The notes under the pieces: generated by a model | What the model was told of the DNA's origin: nothing | The model's input: the letters and a program-made list of their open reading frames with translations, nothing else | The model's database searches: none | Part shown: in pieces, positions 21,241 to 31,979 of the stretch | Layout of the letters: every line of letters starts with the position of its first letter | How positions within the stretch are numbered: the stretch's first letter is position 1 | Position numbers and translations under genes: made by a program | Source of the DNA: Taiwanofungus camphoratus | Lineage: Eukaryota > Basidiomycota > Agaricomycetes > Polyporales > Taiwanofungaceae | Direction of reading: 5' to 3' | Length of the DNA stretch: 64,000 nt | Assembly (NCBI GenBank): GCA_003999685.1 | Contig: CP021228.1 | Span: 1,178,001 to 1,242,000, forward strand

Positions 21241-23797
21241 CTAGGCATCAGATGCCCCATGTGAGGACCAACTACAGATGCTTTGCCCATTCATGTGGCT
21301 GCTCAGATGTATGGGCAGCCCTGCACACCAGACCAACATGGGCCTGGGCTCAGGCTTGGGATCTGGATTGGGTGCAACATTGTCCTCTGCATCATCACTG
21401 TCACTCATGGTGCCTGTGCAGCCAGCACTGAAGACTCTCATGAGGCCATGCCAGCAGTCCAGTACAGTTGTGTCACCTGGTGCTGATGTCAGCTTGGGCC
21501 AGGGAGCTGGAAGTGGGACAGGTGCAGGCACTGGGTGCACTGCTGAAGCCATTCACAGGTGGTACATTGTAGATCATTATATCTATATACATCAATATAA
21601 CTAAATACATTAGAGGTTGTTTAGTCACCATGCATTGACTAGAGTTGACTATAAGTTGCAGCTTATAGCCAGCTGATCACTAGTCATGACAAGCCAAGTC
21701 ATGGTCGAGTTGCAGTATGCAAAAGTCACAGCTATTGTAGTCGGTTTGTGACTAGCCAAGCCATGGCAACACTAGCTGGAGTTCACTGGGATTGGAGCCA
21801 CTGCCTGTCCTTGGCATGGCTGCTTTGTGCCACACTCCATCATGGACTTTCAAAAGGGGGAGAGACAAATGAACATGGACTACTCCCTGTCCAATGCCAT
21901 TAGGTACAACACAAAGGACATTGACAGGATGCTCCTGCTTTATGACATCAACTGCCAGTATGGTCAGTATCTGCTGAAGCAGTTCCAGCAAAATCCCTAT
22001 CTTCAGATGCCCAAAGGTCTGAAAATTGTCAAGGGCATCAGCCTGTTCCATGTGCATGGGCACCAGGATGTCTGCTTCATTTGATACTCACCCAGCTTCA
22101 TCCCTGGTGCCAGCCTGGTGGATGGGGAGATCCTCAAGACCCTTTGGTCTTCCCTGAACAAGGTGTCTGGCAGCACCAGAGGCATGGCTACCTCTCACCA
22201 GAAGGAGGTTCTTAACCGGCACATGAATGACTCCAACTGGAAGAAGATCATCAACACTGGTATGATGGTCCTGTCCTGGCGATGAGTGGATTTGACTGAC
22301 CCAGGGCATCCCACACAGTGTCTTCCTTGCAGAGGAAGTACAAGAACATCAAGCCCATACTGACAGACATCAAAAAGTCATATCAGGCCATGGAGGCCAG
22401 CATCGATCCCACTTTGCTGGTCCAGTGGAAACAGCAGATGAGAAAGGCTCAACAACACTGGCTGAAGAATGAAAAAGCCATGGACATCTTTGACATGGAG
22501 CTCAGGAAAGGTAAGTGCATTGGCATGCAGCCAGAACCATCCCTTTTCAACATCAGCCTTCATTCTTCAGCACCAAGCCAAGCCAACATCCAACTGAGGC
22601 TGGCCAAGAAGGAGCCCCACCTGGGTTTGTCCCAAGAGGCTGTTGGATGGTTGACTCAGGGCCTGAAGGTTCAGGAGACACAGTGAGTGGCCCTGTGCAT
22701 CATGACATTTTCATCCTCTCATGATGAGCACAGAATCTCATTGGCTGCTGAGGTCAGATCCATGGGCCAGAATTTGACCACCCAGCAGAAGATCCAGTTG
22801 ATGGAGAAAAGGAAGAAGCTGCAAATGAGGATCAACAGCTTTGAGTCTCAAAGATCAAGGTACATGGCCGGCCTGATGGATGACAATGGGGAGGAGTGGG
22901 AAGATGAGGTTTTACCACCAGACAAGGATCTGGGCCAGGAGTGGGATGTCACTGAGATGGACAATCCCTTTGAGGTGCCAAGTTCTCAAGGGGTCAACCC
23001 TGAGATGAAGGCTGAATACTCATCCCTCTCCCTTCCATCCACCACCAGAGTGGACAGGTGCCACCAGGCAGGCCTACAAGTGCTTCTGCAACAGGAGATG
23101 GATCTCAGGGAAGGTCAGGCCAACAATGCCCTTCATCAGATCTGGATTGCCATCAGGAAAAAGTCATTCTTGTTCCACACCAAGGTGTGCAATGCCAAGT
23201 CCCAGCAGAGGAAGACCAGGGCATGGCAGGATGTCAACACCATAGACAAAACCCTGCAGCATCATGCCAGGGTGTACAGCAAGACCCAGAAGGCTCTGGT
23301 GCTTCTTGAGGCCCCAGCAGACCTCCTGGCCAAGTATCAGGTTCTGCACAGAGAGCACCTGAAGGTGAGCACTGCAGTGGCAGATCCCAATGAAAGGGGA
23401 GAAAGGGGGGCATCTCCTCCATGGTTCTGGACCATGGATATTCAAGGGGAAAGCGACACAGACTCATATATGCAGGAGTACCATCACCCCTTGGACTGTG
23501 TCTCATGAATGGCTGATGTTGGGGGTGACAGTTTATAAGGTGAATTGGTTTAGGGCAAAGTCCAGGTATAACAGGGTGGTGGAAGAAGAGAAGCAGCTGA
23601 GGTATGAGATGAGGTTTGCTGCCCACTACTTCGCCCACCAGAGCAAGATGTGGGTGAGGCTCATGCAGGAATCCACAGACAGGGACCAGATGGGTCATAG
23701 GGCATATGATGCTCAACAGGCATTCTTGTACTTGGCATTGGCAAGAGATGCAGAGAGGCTATGTCAATGGGTAGAGAAAGTAGCCCATGTATTGTAG

Positions 23798-24194
23798 GAT
23801 GTTTGTATACATGCATGACCACAGCCTATGTCAACATCACATAAATACCATGGAGTGACTCTTGGGCTGCTGGCACCACTACTCCACTTGCTGGCACTGC
23901 AACTTCACCTGCTGGTACTGCTACTTCACCCACCAGTACCACAACTGCACCCACCGGCACTGCAACTTCACCAGCTGGCCTGGTCACCTTTTCTGCTGAT
24001 GCTGCACCTTTCACTGCTGGCACTGTTACTTTGACTGCCAGAACTGCATCTTGGACTGCTGGCACTGCTACTTCGACTGCACTGCAACTTTGACTGCTGA
24101 GACCATTACTGTGACATCTGCACAACAGTTCAAGCTTTCAGGAAGAAAATTGATATCATTTTGTGTACAAGCTACAGATAAATTCACATGACAA
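23798..24194. repeat. Intergenic with 21 bp minisatellite, locus 5
   Basis: About twelve 21 bp units between 23865 and 24115 (e.g. GCTGGCACTGCAACTTCACC plus T). It lies between the converging 3' ends of the transposase and the minus-strand coiled gene; nothing else seen. Confidence 0.7.
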
Positions 24195-25252
24195 CTACAG
24201 AAGCACAGGCTCCTTCTCCAGGTCCCATATCTGGGCAATGATGTCAATCTCCCTGAGCATGTTGACCCTCAACCCAATCTCATACTCCAGCTACTAATTC
24301 ACATGCAGCATGTGGGCCTGCACTCCCTCCAAGTACTTCACAATGGATCTATCCATCTGGGCAGGCAACTTCTCTGCCAACTCCTCCAGATTGGGCCCCT
24401 CATATGCTGGAACAGCCAAGACAGCAGGATGTTGCTGCTCCTCCACATGGGCTCTCCATTCATTGATCTATGTGGTCTGGTTCAAGATGGAAGGGGACAA
24501 GAGGTGTTTAGAGAGCACTCACCTTTCTCTTCATGCCCCTCACATTAGCCTCAGCATCCATCTTGCACTTGAGGGCAAACACCATCTCTTGCCTCAGATA
24601 CCTGTCATTGCCCTGAAAGATCTGCTGGACAGACTGCAAGAGATCCAGGATCTCTGGAGGACAGGGAGGAGGGGCATCACCCATCTGGGCCTTTCACCAG
24701 TTGCCCATCCTGATGGCATGATCTTGGGAGATGCTGGGACCTGGGGCACTGCACAACTTGAGGTTGGGATGTGACCTGGATTTCTCAACAGCAGGGTGCT
24801 GGAGATCCTCTGATGGGGTCTGGATCTCAGTGGGCCCTGTGTCCCCCACACTCTCAGACTCCCTGGGCAGTGGTGAAGCCAGCTGGGCCTATAGAGGATC
24901 ATGAACTGCAGGCAATGAAAGAGTTCAGGATGACACTCACCTGATGGAGAAACTCCTGCATATCACTCTTCACCAAGTCCTCAAGGCTGGGAGGGATGTG
25001 AAGATCCAAGCCTGCAATGGCCCTCAGGCCAATGGTCATGGCAGCCTGGAGCTGCAACAGGGGATGTGAATGTGTGAGTCCTTCAGACAATGGCACCAAG
25101 GGTCCATTATATACTCACCACTCCCTTGGCCATGACCTCTGCACCTCTGCATCCTCAAGGAAGGTGTTGGCCCTCATGATCACCAGATGGACAGGGAGGA
25201 CCAGATGTGCCTCCATAGAGTCAAGCAGGGAAATGGTAGCAGCAGAGGCCAT
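24195..25252 (-). pseudogene. Unnamed helical transposon-linked gene
   Basis: Start at ATG 25252 (MASAATISLLDSMEAHLVLP), then LQAAMTIGLRAIAGLDLHIP, LEDLVKSDMQEFLHQ, a Pro/Ser linker, EILDLLQSVQQIFQGNDRYL, RQEMVFALKCKMDAEANVRG, HVEEQQHPAVLAVPAYEGPN and EEPVLL-like end KEPVLL at 24195. Introns of ~35-60 bp fit GT-AG. At least two in-frame stops occur in the C-terminal half. Mostly helical, probably coiled-coil. It lies between the transposase and the TET/JBP gene in a position where KDZ elements carry extra genes; function unknown. Confidence 0.5.
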
Positions 25253-25629
25253 TGAGGTCACAGAGGTATTATGGACAGGGAGGTGAATGGGATGGAGGTG
25301 GGAAGGCTGATATCAGATGCATCATCTGAACCTTAAAGGTCACATGACATGCCGCTGATGGACTAAAGATCAGCACCTCTACCCATGGGCATGGTAATTA
25401 CAGATGCTGAGCAAGTCACAAAATTTCACATTCATGAGGTCTATCAAACTCATTGATGGATTGCAGCACTGGCAGCAAGAGGTGCACCAGTGGAGACAGG
25501 TGCAGTGCTGGTGGGCAGAGGTGAAAGAAGGAGGTATGGCACCATCAGGTCAGGTCCAGCACCAGTTGGCAGAGAAATGGTGCCATCGGGCAGATGTCTG
25601 ATGCTGTCAGGGTTGGTGTGGCACCGGTG
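25253..25629. repeat. Intergenic with 21 bp minisatellite, locus 6
   Basis: The first 200 bp hold no gene (promoter side of the helical gene). From ~25455 to 25621 about eight 21 bp units occur. The array is cut by the insertion at 25630 and goes on at 27273. Confidence 0.6.
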
Positions 25630-27264
25630 ATGCACACTATAACACTCCAACCCCAACCGACCTAGAGAAGCTGGATGGCTATAGTACTAGTTAGTGTGCT
25701 AGGGGAGAGTCAGCAGCAAAGGGTTTCCGATCTCAAGTGGGTCAAGAGACGTCTATGAAGGTTTTCGATGACCTACGACGTCTGTCACGACTGCTTGAAG
25801 TAGCTTCGATGCGCTACTATGCTGTACTGTACTAAGGAGAGACTAAACATGAAGACTTAGCTGATACGCAGCCCTTCTTACTGTAGAAGGTGGACTTGGG
25901 TTAGAGATGAGATGCTAGTGCAACCCTTCAATGTGACTCGAAGGTGGACGTAAGACTGAACGCAACCCTTTGATGGATGTCGAAGACGGACAAGACGCAA
26001 CCCTTCAAGATACTGTAGAAGGCAGATGATAGATGCAACTCTTCGAACGTAATTGAAGATGGAAAGATGCAGTGGAACGCAGTAGGAGACTGACTCGAAG
26101 GTGCTCTTCTTGAGCTCTGCAGGATGGGGGAAAACTTCTCTGTCGTTTCGAGACACCATACATCACGTTTATACTACTGTACTATAATGTAAGGCGCATC
26201 AGGAGTGGCGTAGTACCAGTGGCATCCTAACTACTTGCGTACTATGAACTACGGAGTGGTCTGTAGAGGGAGTGGCTACTGTACTTGACATCACTATGAA
26301 GGCTGAAACAAAGGAACATACATGAAATATACTAAGACAAAACCTGGGGCTGTAGTGTTATCAAGTGCATCGAGTGGCACGTCATAGTAGATTGAGCGAT
26401 ATCGGAGTGGTGAGACCGATCACGTGCGAGGACCTTGAGTGGCCACTGCGTGTGGCGTATTGTGCATAGAGAGAATGGTACACCAGAACGTCGGACCGGA
26501 ACTGGCTGAGTGGCTGTGGCGTGATTCGAAGCTATCTGTTATGGGGGTGTCTACGCTTGTAAGCAACTACTAGTGATGGTGAGTTGTTGAGTAGTCAAGC
26601 GTGTATGCGAGGAGTCAGCCTAGCTGACAACAAGTATACACCTAAGTCTTCAACCACTAGCCCAATGGTCTCAAGAGAGTTGCGGGCTATGTCACGTCAT
26701 CTAGCTCCAAGTGTAGTCACAAGAGAGTAGATGGTCTGAGAAGACCCGTTGAATAATCAAAGGTATATACAAAGTACAAGGACAACGACGGTGTCCGAGT
26801 ATGTAGTGAGACTAAGGCTACCAAAGTGTAACCTATGGTGACTGGTAACGAAGGTAACAAACAAGAGGACAAGATTGGGGTACTCCGCAGTGAGTCAGCC
26901 CCTTAAGTACTATAATGGGTTTAGGGCAAGTCAGCCCTCACCCCCACAGGTATCTGTACCTACTAAGTGTCCTTGAGTCAGAGGCCCGGACGGCCTCCTC
27001 TGAGTAACAGTCCATAAGTAAGCAGGGACGGACAGCCCATCTGGAATGGTGGTGGTAATCGTAAGTGTACACGACCCGCTAGTCCGTGAAATAAAGAGAA
27101 AATGAAATGTATGCCCACACCTGTATCACCTTGTAACACTATCAGAGAGTCTCATGGTGGCTTTTCAGGCTGTATCGGATGCGTCAAGTGGCATCGAAGC
27201 CATGACTAAGGTCCTAGGGTCAAGTGAGGGCGCTCCATGGGGCCTAGAAGGGCCTGGCACCTAT
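25630..27264. mobile_element. LTR-like insertion, family E, with nested LTR
   Basis: An 8 bp direct repeat CACCGGTG stands at 25622-25629 and 27265-27272 on either side of 1635 bp that break a minisatellite. No ORF. Its start region (TATAACACTCCAACCCC) resembles fungal LTR starts. Inside, near 25870-26070, five short CTTC...GAAG hairpins recur every ~38-50 bp. About 1.03 kb remain when the family A LTR is taken out. The ends are not clear TG...CA, so class is uncertain. Confidence 0.5.
26537..27138 (-). mobile_element. Solo LTR, family A
   Basis: 602 bp, TGTTATGGGGG...TTGTAACA, with exact 5 bp target duplication CTATC at 26532-26536 and 27139-27143. It lies inside the family E insertion, so it is younger than that. 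Confidence 0.92.
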
Positions 27265-27272
27265 CACCGGTG

Positions 27273-27625
27273 GAAAGAGGTACAGCATCATTGGGTCAGG
27301 TATGGCACCAGTTGGCAGAGGAATGGCGCTGTCAGGTCAGTTATGGTGCTGATTGGCAGAGGAATGGTGCCATCAGGCAGAGGCACAGTGCCAGTTGACA
27401 GAGGAACAGCACCGTTGGGCAGAGGCATGGCACCAGAAGTAGGAGGTCTGGTGCTGGTGAGAAGATGTACAGCACCATTGGGTCAGGTACAGCACCAGTT
27501 GACAGAGGAATGGCACCATCGGGCAGAGACACAACACTGGAAGTAGGAGGTCCAGTGCTGGTGGGAAGATGTATGGTGCCATCGGGTCAGGACTGATGCC
27601 ATTAGATAAGGTCCAGTGCCTGTGG
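27273..27625. repeat. 21 bp minisatellite, locus 7
   Basis: About sixteen units such as GGCAGAGGAATGGTGCCATC plus A. Continues the array at 25455-25621 beyond the insertion. Confidence 0.7.
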
Positions 27626-27701
27626 GCAGAGGGGTGGTGGATGGAGTCCTTTGATGTCTCGAAGCTTGATCATTGGATCAATGTCTGAGAGTGTGGGCAT
27701 G

Positions 27702-28995
27702 TCAAGTTGTATATAACACTCCATCATATGTATCTACACTCATCCAACCAGCCAAGGACACCTCTGCTCTCTCATGTATCTTGGTCCTCATGTAGTAGGC
27801 TAGACATATCCTCTCCTCCTCCTTTCCCACCACCCTGTGCAAAATGGTCCTCCCAGACAGGGCTGTGATGGTCCCACTAGGATAGGCCAGTCTCACCCCC
27901 ACCCCCTCCAGATCCAAGGTCAAATCTTGAGAGTTCCCAATGGTCACCAAGATGTCATACCAGCATGCCATGGCCTTCCAGTCCCTGTGACTGGGACTTT
28001 CCCTGTTGGCAATGAAGCTCATGGCATTGAAGGGGGAATGCCATTCCTTCAGCACCTCATCCACCCCTGGAAGCCATTGCATCCCTCTCAATGAGGCCAT
28101 GCCAGACCTGTAAAGCTCAGGGTGAATGATGCTCAATATTCCCCCTATCAAAGCAGAGGTCTCTCTCATCCTCTGCAGCCATATCCTGCTCACAGAGTCT
28201 GGCTTCTTCAGCACACTGCAAACCTCTGGATTGAAACTCATGCTCTGGGTGTTGGCCTCATGTCAGAGCTGGTGTGAGCATAAAATTCCTTGTCACTCAC
28301 CTCATGTCCTTGTTGAAACCATGATGGGGACAGGTTGATGCATCCAGGGAGGAACTGCTCACACTGGTCTTCATCCATGTAATACTCAGACTTGATCCTC
28401 CAGTTGCCTTCTGACATGGGATGATGGGATTTCAACACCTGGTTCAGCATTGCTGAATCATCCCATATCTGGTGCTGACCATCTCAGACATCATGCTCAT
28501 CATCACAAGCAAAAATCAGGTCAAACTCACCTGATGCTCTGGGCTCAATACATCAGGTAAATGCCATACCAGAATCTTTCCATACTGATCCACCACAGTC
28601 ACTGGAGTTTTGATGACTGGCATGAGATCATCAAACAATGGAGGGAACTGTTCAGAGATCCTGGCCTCCTGAGTCTTGTTAAACCCAGAGATTTGAGGGG
28701 TCAGCTGTTCAACATAGGCTTCAATGTCCCAGGGCACTGTCACTGCTCAATCATACAAGATCAGCAATGGGGACATCAGAACAATTGTCTCTGGCTCACA
28801 GCAGGTCATATAGGCTTCTGCCAACTTGGCAGATATCTGATAGGCATTTTGAACAAATGTCAATGAGAAGCTCAAGCTGGGGTATACAGAAAAGGGAGGT
28901 GGAGGGGGATCAGGGGACATTTGAGACAGGTGATGCAAGAAAAGTTGGTGAAGGTAAGATGCCACATTCTCAGTATATTCAAAATGATTGGCCAT
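27702..28995 (-). pseudogene. TET/JBP-like 2OG-Fe(II) dioxygenase linked to KDZ transposon
   Basis: Fungal TET/JBP enzymes oxidise 5-methylcytosine and are known as passengers of KDZ transposons. Exon 1 from ATG 28995 gives YTENVASYLHQLFLHHLSQM and QISAKLAEAYMTCCEPETIV. Next: PWDIEAYVEQLTPQISGFNK, LFDDLMPVIKTPVTVVDQYG, LVWHLPDVLSPEHQ, then SEYYMDEDQCEQFLPGCINL. The last exon (28241-27702, 179 residues) holds the catalytic core: iron ligands H85 and D87 in SPSHRDW, H135 in TILHRVV and the 2-oxoglutarate Arg144 in ERICLAYYMR. All four are present, so the core itself looks competent. Between exons I see a stop before PWDIEAY that an intron may or may not remove, hence pseudogene rather than gene. 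The start could lie upstream. Confidence 0.8.
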
Positions 28996-29211
28996 AGGTG
29001 TGCTTATGACAGTTTCATTCAAAACCAAAGGTAATGAGTCTGGGGTAGAGTTGGGATTGGCAAGTGGAAAAAAAATGAATAACATGGACCAAATGCATGT
29101 ATACAGTGACAAACAATATAACAATGACTGTAAATGGAAGCCAATAAAAAATATATGTATGTAATAGACAAAATCAGCAAAACATGGGCAGAAACAGGTT
29201 GAACCCAGTTT

Positions 29212-29653
29212 AGCTGACCCACCCTTGCCTGACCCATTGCACCAGATTGGGTTCATTGCTGACCAACCCATTACAGCTGGCTGGTTCCATTGCTGGCCAA
29301 CCCATTACCACAGGCTGGTATCCTGCCTGGCCAACCCATGGCAACAGGATGGGTCCATCCCTGGCTGACCTGTTGCAACAGGCTGGTCTCATGCCTGGCT
29401 GACCCATTGCAACAGGATGGGTTCATCCTCAGCTGACCCATTGCAACAGGATGGGTTCATCCTCAGCTGACCCATTGCAACAGAATAGGTCCATCCCCAG
29501 CTGACCCATTGCAACAGACAGGTCTCATCCCTGGCCAACCTGTTGCAACAGGTAGGTCTCATGCCCAGCTGACCTGTTGCAATGGGCTGGTCTTATGCCC
29601 AGCTGACCCATTTCAACAGGTTGGTACCCTGCCTGGCCAACCCGTTGCAACAG
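29212..29653. repeat. 34 bp minisatellite with palindromic core, copy 1
   Basis: About thirteen 34 bp units (for example CTGACCCATTGCAACAGGAT, then GGGTTCATCCTCAG). The middle is a degenerate form of the perfect 16 bp palindrome ACCCGTTGCAACGGGT. The same unit, in reverse orientation, forms the array at 56270-56578. Confidence 0.8.
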
Positions 29654-29675
29654 GGTTCTCTTACTGGATTGTGTG

Positions 29676-30285
29676 GTCAGTACTTGTCCTAATAAGTACA
29701 CTGATCCTGTCTCCAAACCAGTGTGGGTTGGATGTTCTGTTTCTCCTGAACTGGTGCGGGTTCAGTGTTCAGGTTATAGGAGCTTTATCCTAGTGTTACC
29801 AGGGATACACCCATTAGAGTGCTGCAAACAGTGGGTACAAAGTGCAGCGAGGGTGACAAGGAGAAACAGCAGTGACGATGAGTCATGATCCTCTAAGTCT
29901 TCAACTACAAGCCCTATGTAGTCTCAGAAGGCTTTATGGGCTTCTTGCTATACAAGGTGACAAGTAAAGCAAGGTATATTCTTGATACTAAGGTGTAGTA
30001 CAAGAGGGTGTGAATAAAGAGGATAAAGCTAAGGAACTCCCCTTAGCAGAAGGATCCTATATATATACTGCTGCTGCTGGACCTGAGACACTACTATGTC
30101 CCCCCCTGGGGACAGCATAAGATGGGAGGGGTCAGCAGTCCAAATGAGTAACTACCATGGCATAAGCGGGGACAGTCAGCCCATTAGACAGACAATGTGT
30201 GAGCAATCAGGAAGTGGAGCCACACATTCATAGTGTAAGATAGAAAGAAAAAGTATATACATCCATACTCTATCAGCTGGTAACA
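29676..30285 (-). mobile_element. Old Ty3/gypsy remnant: LTR plus internal edge
   Basis: 29794-30285 (492 bp, TGTTACC...TAACA) is a diverged relative of the LTRs of the gypsy element at 32964-41175. 29676-29793 matches the internal sequence beside that element's LTR (around 40606-40691). It is a fossil piece, far more diverged than the full element. Confidence 0.75.
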
Positions 30286-30290
30286 CCAAG

Positions 30291-30419
30291 ACTACATAGG
30301 GCTTGTAGTTGAAGACTTACAGAATCATGACTTGTCATCACCACTGTTCCTTCTTGTCACCCTCACTGCATTCTGTTCTCACTGCTTACAGCACTTTAAC
30401 AGGTGTACCCCTGGTAACA
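30291..30419. repeat. Inverted partial LTR, same family as 29794-30285
   Basis: Reads as the reverse complement of the first ~130 bp of the LTR at 29794, ending CTGGTAACA at 30419. With that LTR it forms a large inverted repeat with a ~370 bp spacer. Confidence 0.75.
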
Positions 30420-30443
30420 GTTCCTGAAGCTGGTTGGAGCCTA

Positions 30444-30800
30444 TCAAGTGAAATCCAGAGGATAGGTGCTGTAAGTGTTCATAAAAAAAGAAAACAGAGA
30501 AAAACACATACACTTGTGCTTTTTGGTTGGGGCACTGGTAGTGTGATCAGCCAGTTTTTGCAGCTCCTGTACAATGGTTTTGTCCTTTGAGTCTAACCTC
30601 TCTAAACCTCTCTCATAGTCCAATGCATTCCCCAATGTCTTGATAACATGCTCTTCATCCACTACATTTGCTCTACCATCCAACCATTCCTCATCACTCT
30701 CTGTAATCACCTTTTGGGCCTTCAAAGCAGCTTCAGTCTTTGCTTTACGTTTTTGAATCTGATTTCTCAGGGTTCATAGACCCTTCTTTAGGATGTCAAC
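30444..30800 (-). pseudogene. Unknown transposon-like coding fragment
   Basis: Minus strand gives RNQIQKRKAKTEAALKAQKV, ESDEEWLDGRANVVDEEHVI and RGLERLDSKDKTIVQELQKL: charged, helical, one or two frame shifts. I do not recognise it with confidence; an N-terminal piece of a hAT-type protein is possible. Confidence 0.35.
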
Positions 30801-31087
30801 AGGCTTCATTGATGATGGTGCTGACTTGCCGGGTCTTCTTTACCTCATCAGACACATAAAAGTCATGATTATATAATCATAATTTCCTAATTTAGTTACA
30901 ATTCCAGAGCTACCCATGCTAATATATGGGTTTTACCCCCTCAAAAAAGGTATGGGTTATTGGGTATCAGAGAGTATGGGTTATGGGTACCAAATCCCCA
31001 CAGACCAACTTGGTGGATTGAAAAACCTATGGGTTATAAGGGAGTATGGGTTTTGAGAGGTATAGATCAAGAGAGAGTTGACTGTAG
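30801..31087. other. Non-coding, TATGGGTT-rich
   Basis: The word TATGGGTT recurs six times or so with variable spacing between 30925 and 31055. No ORF. It lies just outside the inverted repeat starting at 31088. Confidence 0.4.
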
Positions 31088-31151
31088 CATCAGGAAAACC
31101 TACCAATGTCTTTTTGTGTTTTGTGTGCTCTTATTGTCTTGTCACAAGCAC

Positions 31152-31979
31152 ACAAGACAAAAAGAATGACAAGGTAAAGGTGTCTTGCAAGGCTTGTGAT
31201 GTCAGAATTGTGCTTGTCACAAGGAGTGACAAGACAATCCTCTGGCTTTTTAAACACTTTTTATGCTTGCAGCTGTGTAAGATCCTTGTATGTGCTTGTC
31301 ACAAGGAGTGACAAGACAATCCTCTGTCTTGTTATACTTTTTTCTGTGCTTGGGATTCTTGTGTGACTTTCAAAATCTTAGTCTGACACACAGATTACTT
31401 CTGATATACTTGTATGACTTGTAACAGCTTAAATTCATCTTCATATTGCTTAAAATGTCACTTTCTTGTGCTTTCTGTCCTTCTTGAAATCAACAAGCAC
31501 TTAAAAAGCCCTACAAGCAAAATTCCTTGCATACAGGCCCTCACTAGAAATCACAAAAGCACAGCAAGACATGAAAGCAAGACAATCACATTTTTTCATA
31601 AATCACTACAATACACAAAATACATGTTCAAGCCAAAAAAGTAGTAAAAGCAACTACAAGCAAATCAACAACCCACACAGCAGTTGCACAGGTGAATGGG
31701 TGGGATAGTGAGCACAAGAGGAAAGCAAGACAGAGAGGGGCAATGCACAGTAAGACAACGCACTTTGAGCCCACCCATATAGTGGTAGTACCCCTTGTGC
31801 ATCTTAGACACTGGTGGGGTTAAGTGAAGTGAGGTGCAGAGGGCAGGCATGCAGGGGAGGAGGGCATGAGAGAGGAGGGTGTGGAGAAGAAGGGTGCACA
31901 GATATGATGGGCAGGATAGTGAGCATGTCAGAGAGAGAAAGAAGAGAGAAAAATAGGTGGTGACACATGGTCCCAATCC
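31152..31979. other. Subterminal non-coding region of the composite element
   Basis: AT-rich to 31670 with the ACAAGAC-type words, then mixed sequence that may be the 3' end of the minus-strand fragment. No reliable gene. Confidence 0.4.

Larger units (their letters stand above)
17474..21774. mobile_element. hAT-like DNA element carrying a HAT1 gene copy
   Basis: The two ends are inverted, TAGTGTTGC at 17474 and GCAACACTA ending at 21774, and an exact 8 bp duplication GCTGGAGT stands at 17466-17473 and 21775-21782. That size fits the hAT superfamily. Removing it rejoins the KDZ reading frame as HKLEFTG. The 4301 bp include a MITE (19279-19664) and a solo LTR (20151-20704), so the element itself is ~3.35 kb. 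I see no hAT transposase in it; instead it holds HAT1 and Gln-rich gene fragments, so it is a non-autonomous, gene-carrying element. Subterminal repeats of GCTGCAA/TTGCAGC type lie within 150 bp of each end. Confidence 0.85.
15444..23797 (+). pseudogene. KDZ (Kyakuja-Dileera-Zisupton) transposase with CxC2-like cysteine cluster
   Basis: Transposase of the KDZ DNA transposons; cuts and moves the element in the nucleus through an RNase H-fold DDE/DDD site. Starts MGKRKRRLSSPIIQ at 15444. The cysteine cluster WRCLDCLAKPMFCMECC lies near 15915, followed by HRIQKWTHNTFFT. Then HWCGCVNAPSHEDQLLDMGL near 16680, FTFKVLDDFLLENLKCKTS, ALFCPACP-like FFCAACPQPGVN near 17075, the catalytic-type FMMDGNFSVEHLKMRRPK near 17200 and FFVADGRYKAHL. 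After the hAT insert: PWHGCFVPHSIMDFQKGE, LLYDINCQYGQYLL and HVHGHQDVCF near 22045. The C-terminal half is helical (RYMAGLMDD, LRYEMRFAAHYFAHQSKMW). Broken by the insert at 17474-21774, by a 21 bp minisatellite near 16315 and by stops, e.g. TGA at 22082-22084 where the family has Arg. Confidence 0.88.
7047..28995. mobile_element. Probable KDZ transposon neighbourhood, ends undefined
   Basis: The transposase, the TET/JBP-like oxygenase and four unnamed genes alternate in strand with short gaps and share the same low-complexity style and the 21 bp minisatellite. From published work KDZ elements often carry a TET/JBP gene. I could not find the terminal inverted repeats, so the limits given are only the outermost genes, and some genes may belong to other nested elements. 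Confidence 0.45.

Noticed and set aside
29212-29653. 34 bp units as a CRISPR array
   Set aside because: Units abut without spacers, vary throughout, and the genome is clearly fungal.
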